NCBI GenBank assembly: GCA_002070375.1
Contig: MWDD01000002.1
Location: 1-64,000 of the forward strand
DNA length: 64,000 nt
Reading direction: 5' to 3'
Source of the DNA: a bacterium ADurb.Bin157
GTDB lineage: Bacteria > Muiribacteriota > Ozemobacteria > Ozemobacterales > Ozemobacteraceae
The position numbers were made by a program, and so were the translations under genes. The notes under the pieces are model-generated. The model was given only the letters and a program-made list of their open reading frames with translations. It was not told where the DNA came from and did not search any database. Below, in pieces: positions 1 to 9,322 of this stretch (within the stretch, counting starts at the first letter, position 1; each line of letters begins with the position of its first letter).

Positions 1-1
1 A

Positions 2-1084
2 AAGGGCATACAGGCTCGACGGACAAGAAACGAGGGTAGGGTGCGTGCCCTCAAAAAGATGCGCGAAGAAAGAAAACTGCGCCGAGAAAAAATAGGCAAA
101 GTCAATATGAAAATAATTGAAGCCAAAAGGTCGGGGCGAGACGTAATAGAAGCTTGCGATATTGCTTTTGCCTACGATAAAACACCGATAATAGAAAATT
201 TAAACGTTAAAATTACGAGAGAAGACAAAATCGGTATAGTCGGGCCGAATGGTTGCGGCAAGACAACATTGGTGAAGTTGCTGTTAGGGCATTTGAAACC
301 GATGAAGGGGGAAATCAAATATGGAACAAATCTCGAAATAGTTTATTTTGACCAGTTGAGAAACAAATTAGACCTCGAAAAAACAGTTTGGGAAAACGTT
401 TGCCCCCATGGTGACATGCTCCAAATTAACGATAAGCAGATTCATATTATTACGTATTTAGAGAACTTTTTATTCTCGTCTGAAAGAGCAAAAACAAAGC
501 TGTCGGTGCTTTCGGGCGGCGAAAGAAATCGGGTGCTGCTTGCTAAAGTTTTTTCGCGACCGGCTAATATTTTGGTTCTAGATGAGCCCACTAATGATCT
601 TGATATAGAAACCTTAGAATTGCTAGAAGAACTGATTGCAGATTTTGCGGGAACAGTTTTGCTGATATCTCATGATCGAACGTTTTTAAATAATGTTGTT
701 TCAAGCACTTTGGCATTTGTTAAAAATGGCGAAATCAAAGAAATTGTCGGCGGTTACGACGAATGGTTAAATGAAAAACAATTAGCTGTTCAACTTGAAA
801 CAGCAGAGAAACAAGCGCGGTTTATCTCTGAAAAAGAAGCTAAGGCAAAAACATGTAAAGCGAAGCTTTCGTTTAACGAAAAGAGAGAACTGGAATTTTT
901 GCCTGACAAAATTGAAAAAATTGGAAAAGAAATAAGCGAAATACAGACAAAATTGGCTGACCCAATGTTTTATAAATCGGGTCTTAATCCAAATGATTTA
1001 AAAGAAAAAATTGAAAACTTAGAAACAGAAATGCTCGAAGCTTTTGAACGAGAAGAAGAGCTGAAAAATAAAGCAGCGAATTAA
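2..1084 (+). CDS. uup: ABC-F family ATPase Uup, C-terminal part (5' end outside window)
   Basis: Soluble ABC-F ATPase. Uup-type proteins bind DNA/ribosomes and affect transposon excision and ribosome rescue or assembly (family knowledge). The reading frame is open from base 2, and the residues before the first possible start (GTG at 41) already match the Uup linker (GIQARRTRNEGRVRALKKM), so this is a gene cut by the window edge and not a short ORF. The visible part is the second ABC domain: Walker A GPNGCGKTT, signature LSGGERNR, Walker B ILVLDEPTNDLD, then the H-loop region LLISHDRTF. A charged coiled-coil C-terminal domain follows, as in full-length Uup. About 360 residues are present of roughly 630 usual for the family. 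Confidence 0.93.
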   Translation, partial: KGIQARRTRNEGRVRALKKMREERKLRREKIGKVNMKIIEAKRSGRDVIEACDIAFAYDKTPIIENLNVKITREDKIGIVGPNGCGKTTLVKLLLGHLKPMKGEIKYGTNLEIVYFDQLRNKLDLEKTVWENVCPHGDMLQINDKQIHIITYLENFLFSSERAKTKLSVLSGGERNRVLLAKVFSRPANILVLDEPTNDLDIETLELLEELIADFAGTVLLISHDRTFLNNVVSSTLAFVKNGEIKEIVGGYDEWLNEKQLAVQLETAEKQARFISEKEAKAKTCKAKLSFNEKRELEFLPDKIEKIGKEISEIQTKLADPMFYKSGLNPNDLKEKIENLETEMLEAFEREEELKNKAAN

Positions 1085-1148
1085 GCTTTTTAATTCTATA
1101 GATATTGCCGATAAAACGCTTATATTTTTAAATGAAAAGAGCTTTTAA

Positions 1149-2081
1149 ATGGCATTCGAAATTAAAGATAAGCTTGTTATTGCGGTTGCTTCGAGCGCAT
1201 TGTTTGATTTGACAGATTCGGACAGAGTTTTTAGAGAAAAAGGCTCAGAAGCATACAGAAAATATACTCGGCAAAAACAAAATATACCGCTTAAGCCCGG
1301 TGTTGCTTTTCCTTTTGTCAGAAGGTTGCTGTCAATAAATAAACGTTTTGACCCCGCACAGCCAATAGAAGTTGTATTGCTTTCAAAAAATGACCCCGAA
1401 ACAGGAATGAGAGTCTTTTATTCGATAAATCATTACGGGTTGAACATTATCAGAGCAGGTTTTTTGAGTGGAAAGTCTCCCATTAAATATATTCCTGCAT
1501 TTAATGCGACCTTATTTTTGTCCGGAAGCAACGAAGACGTTAAAGAGGCTTTGAATGCAGGATTCCCTGCCGGAACTGTTTTGGGTGACGGCTCCGAAGA
1601 TAACGATACTGACGATGAACTCAGAATTGCTTTTGACTTTGATGGGGTAATAGTAGACGATAAAGCCGAAAGAATTTATCAAGAACATAATTTAGACGTA
1701 TTCCATGAAAGCGAAACTAAAAAAGCGCTGGAACCAATGGATCCGGGGCCTTTGTTTAAACTTTTTAAACAGCTTTCAAAGTTTCAGAAGTTTGACAGAA
1801 TTCAAGAAATTAAAGTGCCGGGTTATAAAAGATTTTTGAGAATTTCGATTGTAACTGCAAGAAGTGCTCCGGCACACGAACGAGCGATAAACACTCTGAG
1901 AAAATGGAGAATCCTTGTTGATGAAGCTTTCTTTTTGGGAGGCATAGAAAAAGGCCGAATTTTAGAGGTTATGAGGCCGCACATTTTCTTTGATGATCAA
2001 ATGACTCACTTAAAATCATCGTTAGGCAAGCATATTCCTTCGGTTCATATTCCATTCGGAATTGTTAACGATAAAAGATGA
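1149..2081 (+). CDS. cytosolic 5'-nucleotidase family protein
   Basis: A 310-residue member of the 5'-nucleotidase family (Pfam PF06189 type), expected to dephosphorylate nucleoside monophosphates in the cytoplasm. What I see is the HAD-like aspartate motif FDFDGVIVDD near residues 161-170, an N-terminal block with VIAVASSALFDL, the segment ALNAGFPAGTVL, and a late FFDDQ acidic motif. Length fits the family. AAAGAG lies a few bases before the ATG, and a weak promoter-like pair (TTGCCG, 17 bp, TTAAAT) lies just upstream. Its stop overlaps the start of the next gene (ATGA), so it probably heads a three-gene operon. Confidence 0.85.
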   Translation: MAFEIKDKLVIAVASSALFDLTDSDRVFREKGSEAYRKYTRQKQNIPLKPGVAFPFVRRLLSINKRFDPAQPIEVVLLSKNDPETGMRVFYSINHYGLNIIRAGFLSGKSPIKYIPAFNATLFLSGSNEDVKEALNAGFPAGTVLGDGSEDNDTDDELRIAFDFDGVIVDDKAERIYQEHNLDVFHESETKKALEPMDPGPLFKLFKQLSKFQKFDRIQEIKVPGYKRFLRISIVTARSAPAHERAINTLRKWRILVDEAFFLGGIEKGRILEVMRPHIFFDDQMTHLKSSLGKHIPSVHIPFGIVNDKR

Positions 2082-3076
2082 AATATAATTTGGTTCTTAG
2101 ATCAGTTGTTACGAACGCAGATTCCAAATTATCGTTAATAGACTATTTGGATAAAAAATATACTTATAAAAACCGAGGGTATTGGCAAAATAAAATTGAA
2201 ACGGGCGAAATTCTTGTAAACGGTTGTAAGGCTTTTTCGGAATATTTGTTGATACCAGGCGATGCGGTGGTTTATACCATTTTAGACTATTATGAAGAAG
2301 ATTTAGATTGCAATTATAAGATCGAATTCGAAAATCATAATGTTGTTGTGGTGAGCAAACCGGCTAATTTGCCGGTGCAGGCAACAAGAAGAATATATAA
2401 ACAAACGTTGACGCAGTTGCTTAAAGCCGATTTAAATCTGCCTGATATTTATCCGATTCATAGGCTTGACCGTGAAACCGGGGGACTAATAGTATACTTG
2501 AAGAATAAATTTCTGACGAGTCCTTACAAAAAAGAGCCCATAAAAATTTTGAAGGAAAAATATTATTTGGCTGTGGTGAGGGGAATATTTGAAAAGGAAG
2601 AGGAAATAATCGCCATACCTCTTAAAGAGGCGGCAGACGGTATTGTTAATTATAAAATGGTTTATGATGAAAAAGGTAAAAATGCCGAAACTCATTTTTA
2701 TAAATTAGGAGATGACGGAAAAAGCAGTTTGTTGCTGGCAAGGCTGATGACAGGAAGAAAACACCAGATAAGAGCCCACGCAGCGTGTTTAGGTTTTCCG
2801 ATTTTGGGTGACAAACTATATTCGTTTGAATCTAAATATTTTTTAAAACGATGTGACGATAATTTGAGGGAAGGTGATTTAAAAGTTTTAGGCGCCAATA
2901 ACCATATGTTGCACGCTTATTGCTTGATTTTAGACTTAGAAAAAAAGTCAGAGGTAAAACTTTTCTCGGATTATTTTTCTGCTGAGATGAGAGAAGTATT
3001 AGACAAAATGGATAGTTGGGAAACAAAAGCAAAAAATATTATCAAACTTAATGAAAAGCTTGGGATAAAAAAATGA
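2078..3076 (+). CDS. RluA-family 23S rRNA/tRNA pseudouridine synthase
   Basis: Isomerises uridine to pseudouridine in structured RNA. The catalytic block IHRLDRETGGL carries the conserved aspartate near residue 130, and ARLMTGRKHQIRAH is the second RluA-family motif. The N-terminal 60-80 residues look like a small S4-type RNA-binding region (GEILVNG...LLIPGDAVVY). At 332 residues it resembles RluC/RluD in size, but the target uridine cannot be told from sequence. Both ends overlap neighbouring genes by four bases (ATGA), which indicates translational coupling. Confidence 0.9.
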   Translation: MKYNLVLRSVVTNADSKLSLIDYLDKKYTYKNRGYWQNKIETGEILVNGCKAFSEYLLIPGDAVVYTILDYYEEDLDCNYKIEFENHNVVVVSKPANLPVQATRRIYKQTLTQLLKADLNLPDIYPIHRLDRETGGLIVYLKNKFLTSPYKKEPIKILKEKYYLAVVRGIFEKEEEIIAIPLKEAADGIVNYKMVYDEKGKNAETHFYKLGDDGKSSLLLARLMTGRKHQIRAHAACLGFPILGDKLYSFESKYFLKRCDDNLREGDLKVLGANNHMLHAYCLILDLEKKSEVKLFSDYFSAEMREVLDKMDSWETKAKNIIKLNEKLGIKK

Positions 3077-3948
3077 AATCTGTATATATTATAGCCGACA
3101 TTGAAGGTTCGTTAGGTTGTTCTTCCAAAAGCGATTCGCAGCTTTTTACCACTAGAAGATACGAGGTTTGCAAGAATTTAACCGAAGACATTAATGCTGT
3201 ATGTGAAAGTCTTTTTGAAAACGGTGTCGAGAGAATACGCGTTAAAGATTTTCACAGAACCGGTTACAATATATTGGAGAGATATTTTAATAAAAGGGCA
3301 GAGTTAGATCAGGGGTTTGCGATAGGGCCTATTCCGGGTGTTGGTGAGGCAGCGGGGTTTGATGTGCTTATGATGATCGGGCTGCACGCAGCGTCGGGGA
3401 CTTCGGGGTTTTTGCCTCATACTTTAACTTCTCAGCTTGCAACTATAAGGGTAAACGGTAGAATTTTGACTGAAGCGGAGCTGTTTGCGAGTTCATTGTA
3501 TGAAGAGAATATAACCCCGATTTTTTTTAGCGGTTGTTCTGCGGCGTGTGAGCAGGTTAAAAGTGCTATAGCTGACATTGATACTTTCGCGATTGATAAA
3601 CCGTTGGTAAAAAGCTTGGCAGAAATGCGCAAGGAATTGGCAATGGCGGCTGCAAAGGCTTTGAAAAATGACAAGGCAAGTCCGTTCTGTATGAAGGGGC
3701 CGTTTGAAGTAACGCTAAGCATGCGTGAGGGCGAAAAGGCGGCAAAAAAGATAAAAGATGCGTGGGGATTTTCCCAAAATAAAAATGAAATTGCTTTTGA
3801 AGCTCAAACATTTAATGAGCTTTATTGGACAATGCTTAGAATTGCATATATGAGCCCGTTTATAGAAAAACATATCAGATTTTTTATGGGGCTATTTAAG
3901 TTGCTTGGCAGAGCTGAAATTTTTGCGCGAACAGTTTTAAAAAAGTGA
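3073..3948 (+). CDS. M55 family D-aminopeptidase (DppA-like)
   Basis: Zinc peptidase of the M55 family; B. subtilis DppA releases D-amino acids from D-Ala peptides. The metal and catalytic residues of DppA (Asp8, Glu10, His60, His104, Glu133) all have counterparts here shifted by one: Asp9 and Glu11 in ADIEGS, His61 in DFHRTG, His105 in GLHAASG, Glu134 in LTEAELFA. This makes the family call firm. The length of 291 residues is a little above that of DppA. It is the last gene of the overlapping trio, and nothing here resembles the dipeptide transporter that accompanies dppA elsewhere. The role is probably recycling of peptidoglycan or D-peptides. Confidence 0.88.
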   Translation: MKSVYIIADIEGSLGCSSKSDSQLFTTRRYEVCKNLTEDINAVCESLFENGVERIRVKDFHRTGYNILERYFNKRAELDQGFAIGPIPGVGEAAGFDVLMMIGLHAASGTSGFLPHTLTSQLATIRVNGRILTEAELFASSLYEENITPIFFSGCSAACEQVKSAIADIDTFAIDKPLVKSLAEMRKELAMAAAKALKNDKASPFCMKGPFEVTLSMREGEKAAKKIKDAWGFSQNKNEIAFEAQTFNELYWTMLRIAYMSPFIEKHIRFFMGLFKLLGRAEIFARTVLKK

Positions 3949-4027
3949 GAAAATAAGCTTTATATTTAACTGAAATTATGATAGTTTGCCGGATACGTCC
4001 GAATAAAATGATTGGCAAGGGAAGAGC

Positions 4028-6220
4028 ATGGCAACAGAAAAAAGTCATAATTGGAAGTTTTTTAAATCGGGGAATTTGGTTCAAGTTTGCTTAGAGTCGG
4101 GCAAAGATCTGATAAATCTTGATAAATTAGATCCCAAACTTTGGTCGGCAATGATGTGCCCGTTGACAAATATGGAATTTGATGCCAAAACACTGGAATA
4201 TCTTGACACAGATGGTGATAAAAGAATAAAAATTCCGGAAATAATCGTAGCTGTAAAATGGGCTTGCTCAATATTAAAAGATCCAAATTCGCTATTGAAG
4301 CCACAAGAGAACCTTCCTTTAAGTGAAATCGATGATTCGGTAGCCGAAGGAAAACAATTGTTAGAATCGGCAAAACAGATTCTGAAAAACTTGGGAAAAG
4401 GCGAAGAGACGTCGATCAGCATGGCTGATTTGGCAGACACCAAAAAAATATTCGCGGCAACTGCTTTTAACGGAGACGGTGTTATTACTGCGGAGTCATG
4501 GTTAGAAGAAGCGGTCGGAAAATATATATTTGATGCTACCTCTTGCGTTGGCACTGTTCAAGACAGAAGCGGTAAGCCCGGTATCAATCTTGAACTGTTA
4601 GATAACTTTTTGGCAGAATGCAAGAATTACTTCGAATGGTATCAGTCTTCAAAGTCCGATGATATAATGTTTGCCGGTGACGCGTCATCGTCTCTTTATG
4701 GCTTTTATTCTGAAGTGAAAGTAAAAATCGAAGACTATTTTACGAGATGTAAATTGGTGTCTTTTGATAAAAGATATGAGCAGGTCGGGCAAATTCTAGA
4801 GGCTGAATATGTAGCCATTCTAAAGAAAAGTTTGTCGGGCAATGCAACTGAGCTAAAAGACATGCCTTTGGCTTTGGCAAGCGACAAGGCTGTTTTACCG
4901 ATGTATGAGCACACTAACCCTGCTTGGGCAGGGGCGCTTGTTAAATTCGCAGAAAATGTTTCAGCTCAAATAGTTGGAGAAGGCAAGACATTAAGCGAAA
5001 GTCAGTGGAATACAATTAAAGCTAAAATAGCGCCTTACGAAGCCTGGGTAAATTCGAAAAAAGGTGCGAGTGTAGAAAAATTGGGGATTGCAAGGGTTGA
5101 AGAAATTTTAAAATGTGGTTTGGATAAAGAAGTAAAATCCCTGATTGAACGCGATAAATCGCTTGAGCCTCAGTTTAAGGTTATTTCTACTGTTGACAAG
5201 TTGGTTAGGTATTACAAATATCTTTATCTGCTATTAAATAACTTTGTAGCTTTCTCTGACTTTTATTGTCCGGATAAAAAGGCCATCTTCCAAGCCGGAA
5301 CTCTTTATATGGACGGAAGAAGCTGCGAATTGTGCGTTAAAGTAGACGATATTGCCGGGCACAGTTCTATGGCTGCATCTTCAAATATATTTTTGGCATA
5401 TTGCAAATGTATTAAAAAGGGAACAAATGAAAGCATAAATATTGTGGCAGGTTTTACAGATGGCGAATCAGACGACCTTATTGTGGGTCGCAACGGCATT
5501 TTTGTAGACCGCAACGGCACATACTGGGATGCAGTAATCAACAAGGTTATTGATCATCCGATTAGTATAAGACAAGCATTTTGGTCACCGTACAGACGAT
5601 TAGGTAAAATGATTAATGAGCAAATCGAAAAATTTGCGTCTTCTAAAGACAAAGATATAACCGCTTCAATTTCTGCGTCTGTCGACAACGCTTCTAAAAC
5701 GGCTCAGACTGCCGGAACTGCGGCAACAGCGCAGCCAGTCAGCGCTTTCGATGTTGGTAAATTTGCAGGTATATTTGCTGCTATAGGTTTAGCTTTGGCG
5801 GCCTTAGGCTCAGCGGTGGCATCAATTGTATCGGCATTTTTAAGCTTACTTTGGTGGCAAATGCCTTTGGCTGTTTTAGGGGTTTTGCTTGTGATTTCCG
5901 GCCCCTCTATGCTTTTAACCGCTATGCGACTAAGAAAAAGAAGTTTGGGCGGTATTTTAAATGCAAACGGTTGGGCAATTAACACAAAGGCCGGCATAAG
6001 CATAACAATGGGGAAAAGCATGACCAGTATTGCAACCCTGCCAAAAAACAGCGAAACAACTTATTCACATCCTTACGGCGAGAGCAAAAAACTATGGAAA
6101 ACGCTTTTGGTTATTCTCGTGATAGCGATTGCTTGGATGTTATTTTTCTGCAAAAGCACTTCTTGTCCAATTTCTTCATATATTAAGACTAATATTTGCG
6201 GAGAAGCTGCGGTTAAATAA
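4028..6220 (+). CDS. large EF-hand-containing membrane protein, function unknown
   Basis: I recognise this only as a conserved uncharacterised type. Residues 60-71 form a canonical EF-hand loop (D-T-D-G-D-K-R-I-K-I-P-E, acidic at positions 1, 3, 5 and 12), and a degenerate second loop sits near 147-158 (NGDGVITAE), so calcium binding is plausible. The middle is a long soluble region. Residues about 575-640 hold strongly hydrophobic segments (FAGIFAAIGLALAALGS and the WWQMPLAVLGVLLVIS region), and a last membrane helix lies near 695-715. There is no signal peptide, so the N-terminal domain is likely cytoplasmic. The start has a good Shine-Dalgarno (GGGAAGAG). The gene lies 29 bases before the transporter genes and may be cotranscribed with them. 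Confidence 0.7.
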   Translation: MATEKSHNWKFFKSGNLVQVCLESGKDLINLDKLDPKLWSAMMCPLTNMEFDAKTLEYLDTDGDKRIKIPEIIVAVKWACSILKDPNSLLKPQENLPLSEIDDSVAEGKQLLESAKQILKNLGKGEETSISMADLADTKKIFAATAFNGDGVITAESWLEEAVGKYIFDATSCVGTVQDRSGKPGINLELLDNFLAECKNYFEWYQSSKSDDIMFAGDASSSLYGFYSEVKVKIEDYFTRCKLVSFDKRYEQVGQILEAEYVAILKKSLSGNATELKDMPLALASDKAVLPMYEHTNPAWAGALVKFAENVSAQIVGEGKTLSESQWNTIKAKIAPYEAWVNSKKGASVEKLGIARVEEILKCGLDKEVKSLIERDKSLEPQFKVISTVDKLVRYYKYLYLLLNNFVAFSDFYCPDKKAIFQAGTLYMDGRSCELCVKVDDIAGHSSMAASSNIFLAYCKCIKKGTNESINIVAGFTDGESDDLIVGRNGIFVDRNGTYWDAVINKVIDHPISIRQAFWSPYRRLGKMINEQIEKFASSKDKDITASISASVDNASKTAQTAGTAATAQPVSAFDVGKFAGIFAAIGLALAALGSAVASIVSAFLSLLWWQMPLAVLGVLLVISGPSMLLTAMRLRKRSLGGILNANGWAINTKAGISITMGKSMTSIATLPKNSETTYSHPYGESKKLWKTLLVILVIAIAWMLFFCKSTSCPISSYIKTNICGEAAVK

Positions 6221-6249
6221 ATAGGCATATTATCAACGGAAATATCAAG

Positions 6250-8496
6250 ATGAAAAACTTAGGTAAAATTATCTTTTTTGTAATAATCTTGGTGTTTCCG
6301 TTATTTATTTTTAGTTCATCACTTTTGCAAGCTGCCCGGAAAACCTCAGATTCGAGTGATACAATTAAATTAACATTCTGGAACTTCTGGGATCCTAAAT
6401 TTATTTTGCCCGTCATAGAAAGATTTGAAAAGGAAAACCCCGGAGTTAAAATAATTAATGAACAGGTTTCTTGGAGCAACGGCCTGGATAAAATTGTTAT
6501 TTCTATGGCTAATAATATGGCACCGGATATTTGCGAGATGGGTTCTACATGGATGGGCAAATTCATGTCAGAGGGTGCTTTGTTAGATATTACAGATAAG
6601 GTTTCTGATTTAAAGGATGAATATCTGATGTGGGCGCCTGCGCAAATGAATGGCAGATACTACGGAATGCCTTGGCTGGCAGGTACTCGCGTTATGTTTT
6701 ATAATCGCGAGTTATTCGCTCAAGCCGGGCTTGATCCCGATAAGCCGCCATTAACCTGGAAAGACTTCTTGGATGCCGCACGGTTAATACATAACCCTAA
6801 AAAAGGCATTTATGGTTTTGGTATGAATGCAGGTGAAGGGCACATTCTTTATAAAAAGTTTATGCCTTTTGTATGGGGCAATGGAGGAAAAATATTAGAT
6901 GAAAACGATAATTTTGTTTTTGACAGTCAAGAAACCAGAGAAACGTTAGACTTTTATTTAAAGCTAAAAGAATACAGTTATTGCGAAAAGCAAGACCTGC
7001 TTGATGAGGCTTTTAAAAGAGGAAAATTAGGCCTTGCGATTTCCGGCTCTTGGAATTTTGCACGGTATCCAAAGGATGCTCCAAATCTTGATTTTGGTGT
7101 ATCTTTGATGCCCAAGCCCGCAGAAGATAAAGGCTTTTCAACCTCGTTTTTAGGTGGTGAAATTTTAGTTCTTTTTAAAACATGCAAAAATCCTGATGTT
7201 GCCGCAAAATTTATACGCTATATTGTTAAAATGGAAAACACTATGCCCATAACCAAAGAAGCCTGGGTAAGTTTTCCGGCTCATCTAGATGCTTATAAAG
7301 ACAGTGCTTTTACAAAAGACAAAAGATTGTCGGTTTTTACAGAACAAATGAAAACGGCTATTCATCCGCCTATTCACAATTTATGGATAGATTTGGAGAA
7401 AATAATCAATACAGCCGTCGAAAAAGCAATGTACAACGAGCCTATAGACAGTGTCTTTAAAGAGGCTAACGAGGAATTTGAAAAAATCTCAGGCAAAAAA
7501 AATGAGTCTAAGCAATCGTCTTCTTTTTTAATAGTAATTCTTTCTGCCCTTGGTGTGGGAATAATTATAAATGCCATTCTGCTTGCATTTATATTATATG
7601 AAGTCAAAAAAAATAAGTCAGGCCCTATTGGCCCCATTGAACGTGCTCAACGTTATATTTTGTTTCTTGCTCCCTGGTTTATTACTTTTTTTATTTTTTG
7701 GCTTTATCCTCTTTTATTTTCTGTTGTATTAAGTTTTTGTGAATACGATGTTTTTCATCCTGCTGTATTCAGTTTCTCGGGGTTTAAAAATTACATGGCC
7801 CTGGTTGAGGACGAAGTATTTATACAGTCATTTTTTAATACTTTAATTTTTGTTGTCGGCACTACTCCGGTAACGACTGCTCTGGGACTTGCACTTGCAT
7901 TGATGATCAATTCCTTAAAAAGTAAAAGCGATATTTTTAGGTCTGTATTTTTTTTGCCGTCAATTATTTCAATAGTTGTTACGGCTACAATATTCAAATC
8001 TTTTTATTCACCTGTCGGTCTATTGAACAGATTTTTGGCTCTTTTCGGTATACAAGGCTACGGTTGGTTGGTAGACAAGAGCTTTGCTCTTCCTGCAATT
8101 ATGATAATGGATATTTGGGCTTATGCCGGTTATTACATGGTTTTGTACCTTGCTGCGCTCACGGCGGTTCCAAAAAGTCTTTATGATGCAGCAGAAATTG
8201 ACGGCGCAAATGAATGGGAACAATTTAGGTACATTACGCTTCCGCAAATAAAATATATGACAGTTTTCGTAATGACCATAAACACAATCAGAAGTTGGCA
8301 GGTTTTTCCTGAAGTTTTTACTTTAACTTCGGGCGGCCCCGTAGGAAGCACAAATACTCTGGTTCACCATCTTTACGAGCTCGCGTTCAGATACCATAAA
8401 ATGGGCTATGCGTCGGCAATTTCATTAGTTTTGCTGTTATTGGTTTTTCTGTTTTCGTTTATACAAATGAAAATATTGTCAGGGAAAAAGCGGTAA
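6250..8496 (+). CDS. fused solute-binding protein / MalF-type ABC permease
   Basis: A single 748-residue frame joins two subunits that are normally separate in sugar (CUT1) importers. Residues 1-30 are a signal sequence (IIFFVIILVFPLFIFSS). Residues about 35-420 match a family 1 extracellular binding protein (TFWNFWDPKF, MGSTWMGKFMSEGALLDIT, ERFEKENPGVKI). A membrane helix at about 424-447 follows, then a MalF/UgpA-type permease from about residue 465. The permease carries the EAA loop AAEIDGANEWEQFRYITLP (about 645-663), which contacts the ATPase. The topology is consistent: exported domain, one anchor helix, permease starting in the cytoplasm. No ATPase is encoded nearby. The substrate is unknown, perhaps a sugar, oligosaccharide or glycerophosphodiester. 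Confidence 0.88.
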   Translation: MKNLGKIIFFVIILVFPLFIFSSSLLQAARKTSDSSDTIKLTFWNFWDPKFILPVIERFEKENPGVKIINEQVSWSNGLDKIVISMANNMAPDICEMGSTWMGKFMSEGALLDITDKVSDLKDEYLMWAPAQMNGRYYGMPWLAGTRVMFYNRELFAQAGLDPDKPPLTWKDFLDAARLIHNPKKGIYGFGMNAGEGHILYKKFMPFVWGNGGKILDENDNFVFDSQETRETLDFYLKLKEYSYCEKQDLLDEAFKRGKLGLAISGSWNFARYPKDAPNLDFGVSLMPKPAEDKGFSTSFLGGEILVLFKTCKNPDVAAKFIRYIVKMENTMPITKEAWVSFPAHLDAYKDSAFTKDKRLSVFTEQMKTAIHPPIHNLWIDLEKIINTAVEKAMYNEPIDSVFKEANEEFEKISGKKNESKQSSSFLIVILSALGVGIIINAILLAFILYEVKKNKSGPIGPIERAQRYILFLAPWFITFFIFWLYPLLFSVVLSFCEYDVFHPAVFSFSGFKNYMALVEDEVFIQSFFNTLIFVVGTTPVTTALGLALALMINSLKSKSDIFRSVFFLPSIISIVVTATIFKSFYSPVGLLNRFLALFGIQGYGWLVDKSFALPAIMIMDIWAYAGYYMVLYLAALTAVPKSLYDAAEIDGANEWEQFRYITLPQIKYMTVFVMTINTIRSWQVFPEVFTLTSGGPVGSTNTLVHHLYELAFRYHKMGYASAISLVLLLLVFLFSFIQMKILSGKKR

Positions 8497-8500
8497 TTAA

Positions 8501-9316
8501 ATGAAAAAAAATAATATAAAACAAACCGGTTTACTATTGTTACTGACTGTTTTGTCTGTCGGTTATATTGTTCCTTGGCTTTATATGTTGTTTAGATCGT
8601 TTCTTCGTCATGAACCCGGAATGGGTGACGGATCGGGTTTGTTTACCTTAGATTCTTATCGAGTTATTTTGGGCAATGCCGGCTTTTTAAATTATATTAC
8701 TAACAGCATTATAGTTTTGGTGTGCGTTGTCAGCGCTAATGTCATTTTCTCTCTAATGGTCGGCTATGCTTTTGCGCGATATAGGTTTCCTTTTAAAAAG
8801 ATTTTGTTTGCTCTTGTCTTATGCACTCTTATGGCACCAAAGCAAACTCTTATGGTGCCTTTGCTCGATTTAATTGTAAAAATCGGGTTACATGATTCTT
8901 TGTGGGCAATAATACTTCCGTTTTGCGTAGATGGGTTTAATGTTTTTTTAATGAAACAGTATATTGGCGCTTTGCCTCGCGAGCTCGAAGATGCTGCTCG
9001 TGCAGACGGTGCCGGTGAAATCGGTGTTCTGCGACATGTGGTTGTTCCTCTTTGCAAACCGGCTTTTGCGGTGGTGATTATCAATACTGCCATATTAAAC
9101 TGGAACTCGTTTTTGTTTCCGTTAATTTTTATCGATACTTCAGCAAAAAGAACTTTGCCTGTCGCTTTATCTATGTTGGCGCAAGGTCCTTATGGTACCG
9201 ATTGGGGCGTTTTGATGGCTGGCGCGTCTGTCAGTTCATTGCCCATGATACTGATATTTTGGTTTTTTCAAAAAGAAATAATCGCGGGGATTACCGGCGG
9301 CGCACTAAAAGAGTAA
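8501..9316 (+). CDS. MalG/UgpE-type ABC transporter permease
   Basis: Second membrane subunit of the importer begun by the preceding fusion gene, from which it is separated by four bases. It has 271 residues, typical for the family, with about six membrane helices (LLLLLTVLSVGYIVPWLYMLF at the N-terminus). The EAA loop is ELEDAARADGAGEIGVLRHV and ends in VVPLCKPA. It ends six bases from the stop of recN on the other strand. The cognate ATPase (MalK/UgpC-like) must be encoded elsewhere; such ATPases are often shared between CUT1 importers (family knowledge). Confidence 0.9.
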   Translation: MKKNNIKQTGLLLLLTVLSVGYIVPWLYMLFRSFLRHEPGMGDGSGLFTLDSYRVILGNAGFLNYITNSIIVLVCVVSANVIFSLMVGYAFARYRFPFKKILFALVLCTLMAPKQTLMVPLLDLIVKIGLHDSLWAIILPFCVDGFNVFLMKQYIGALPRELEDAARADGAGEIGVLRHVVVPLCKPAFAVVIINTAILNWNSFLFPLIFIDTSAKRTLPVALSMLAQGPYGTDWGVLMAGASVSSLPMILIFWFFQKEIIAGITGGALKE

Positions 9317-9322
9317 AATAGG

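Noticed and set aside
41..1084. Complete gene starting at GTG 41
   Set aside because: The frame stays open to the window edge and the upstream residues match the Uup linker, so the true start is outside the window.
4081..4554. Long antisense frame of 157 codons opposite the EF-hand protein
   Set aside because: Shadow of the coding frame on the other strand; no ribosome site, no recognisable domain, and the sense protein has clear motifs here.
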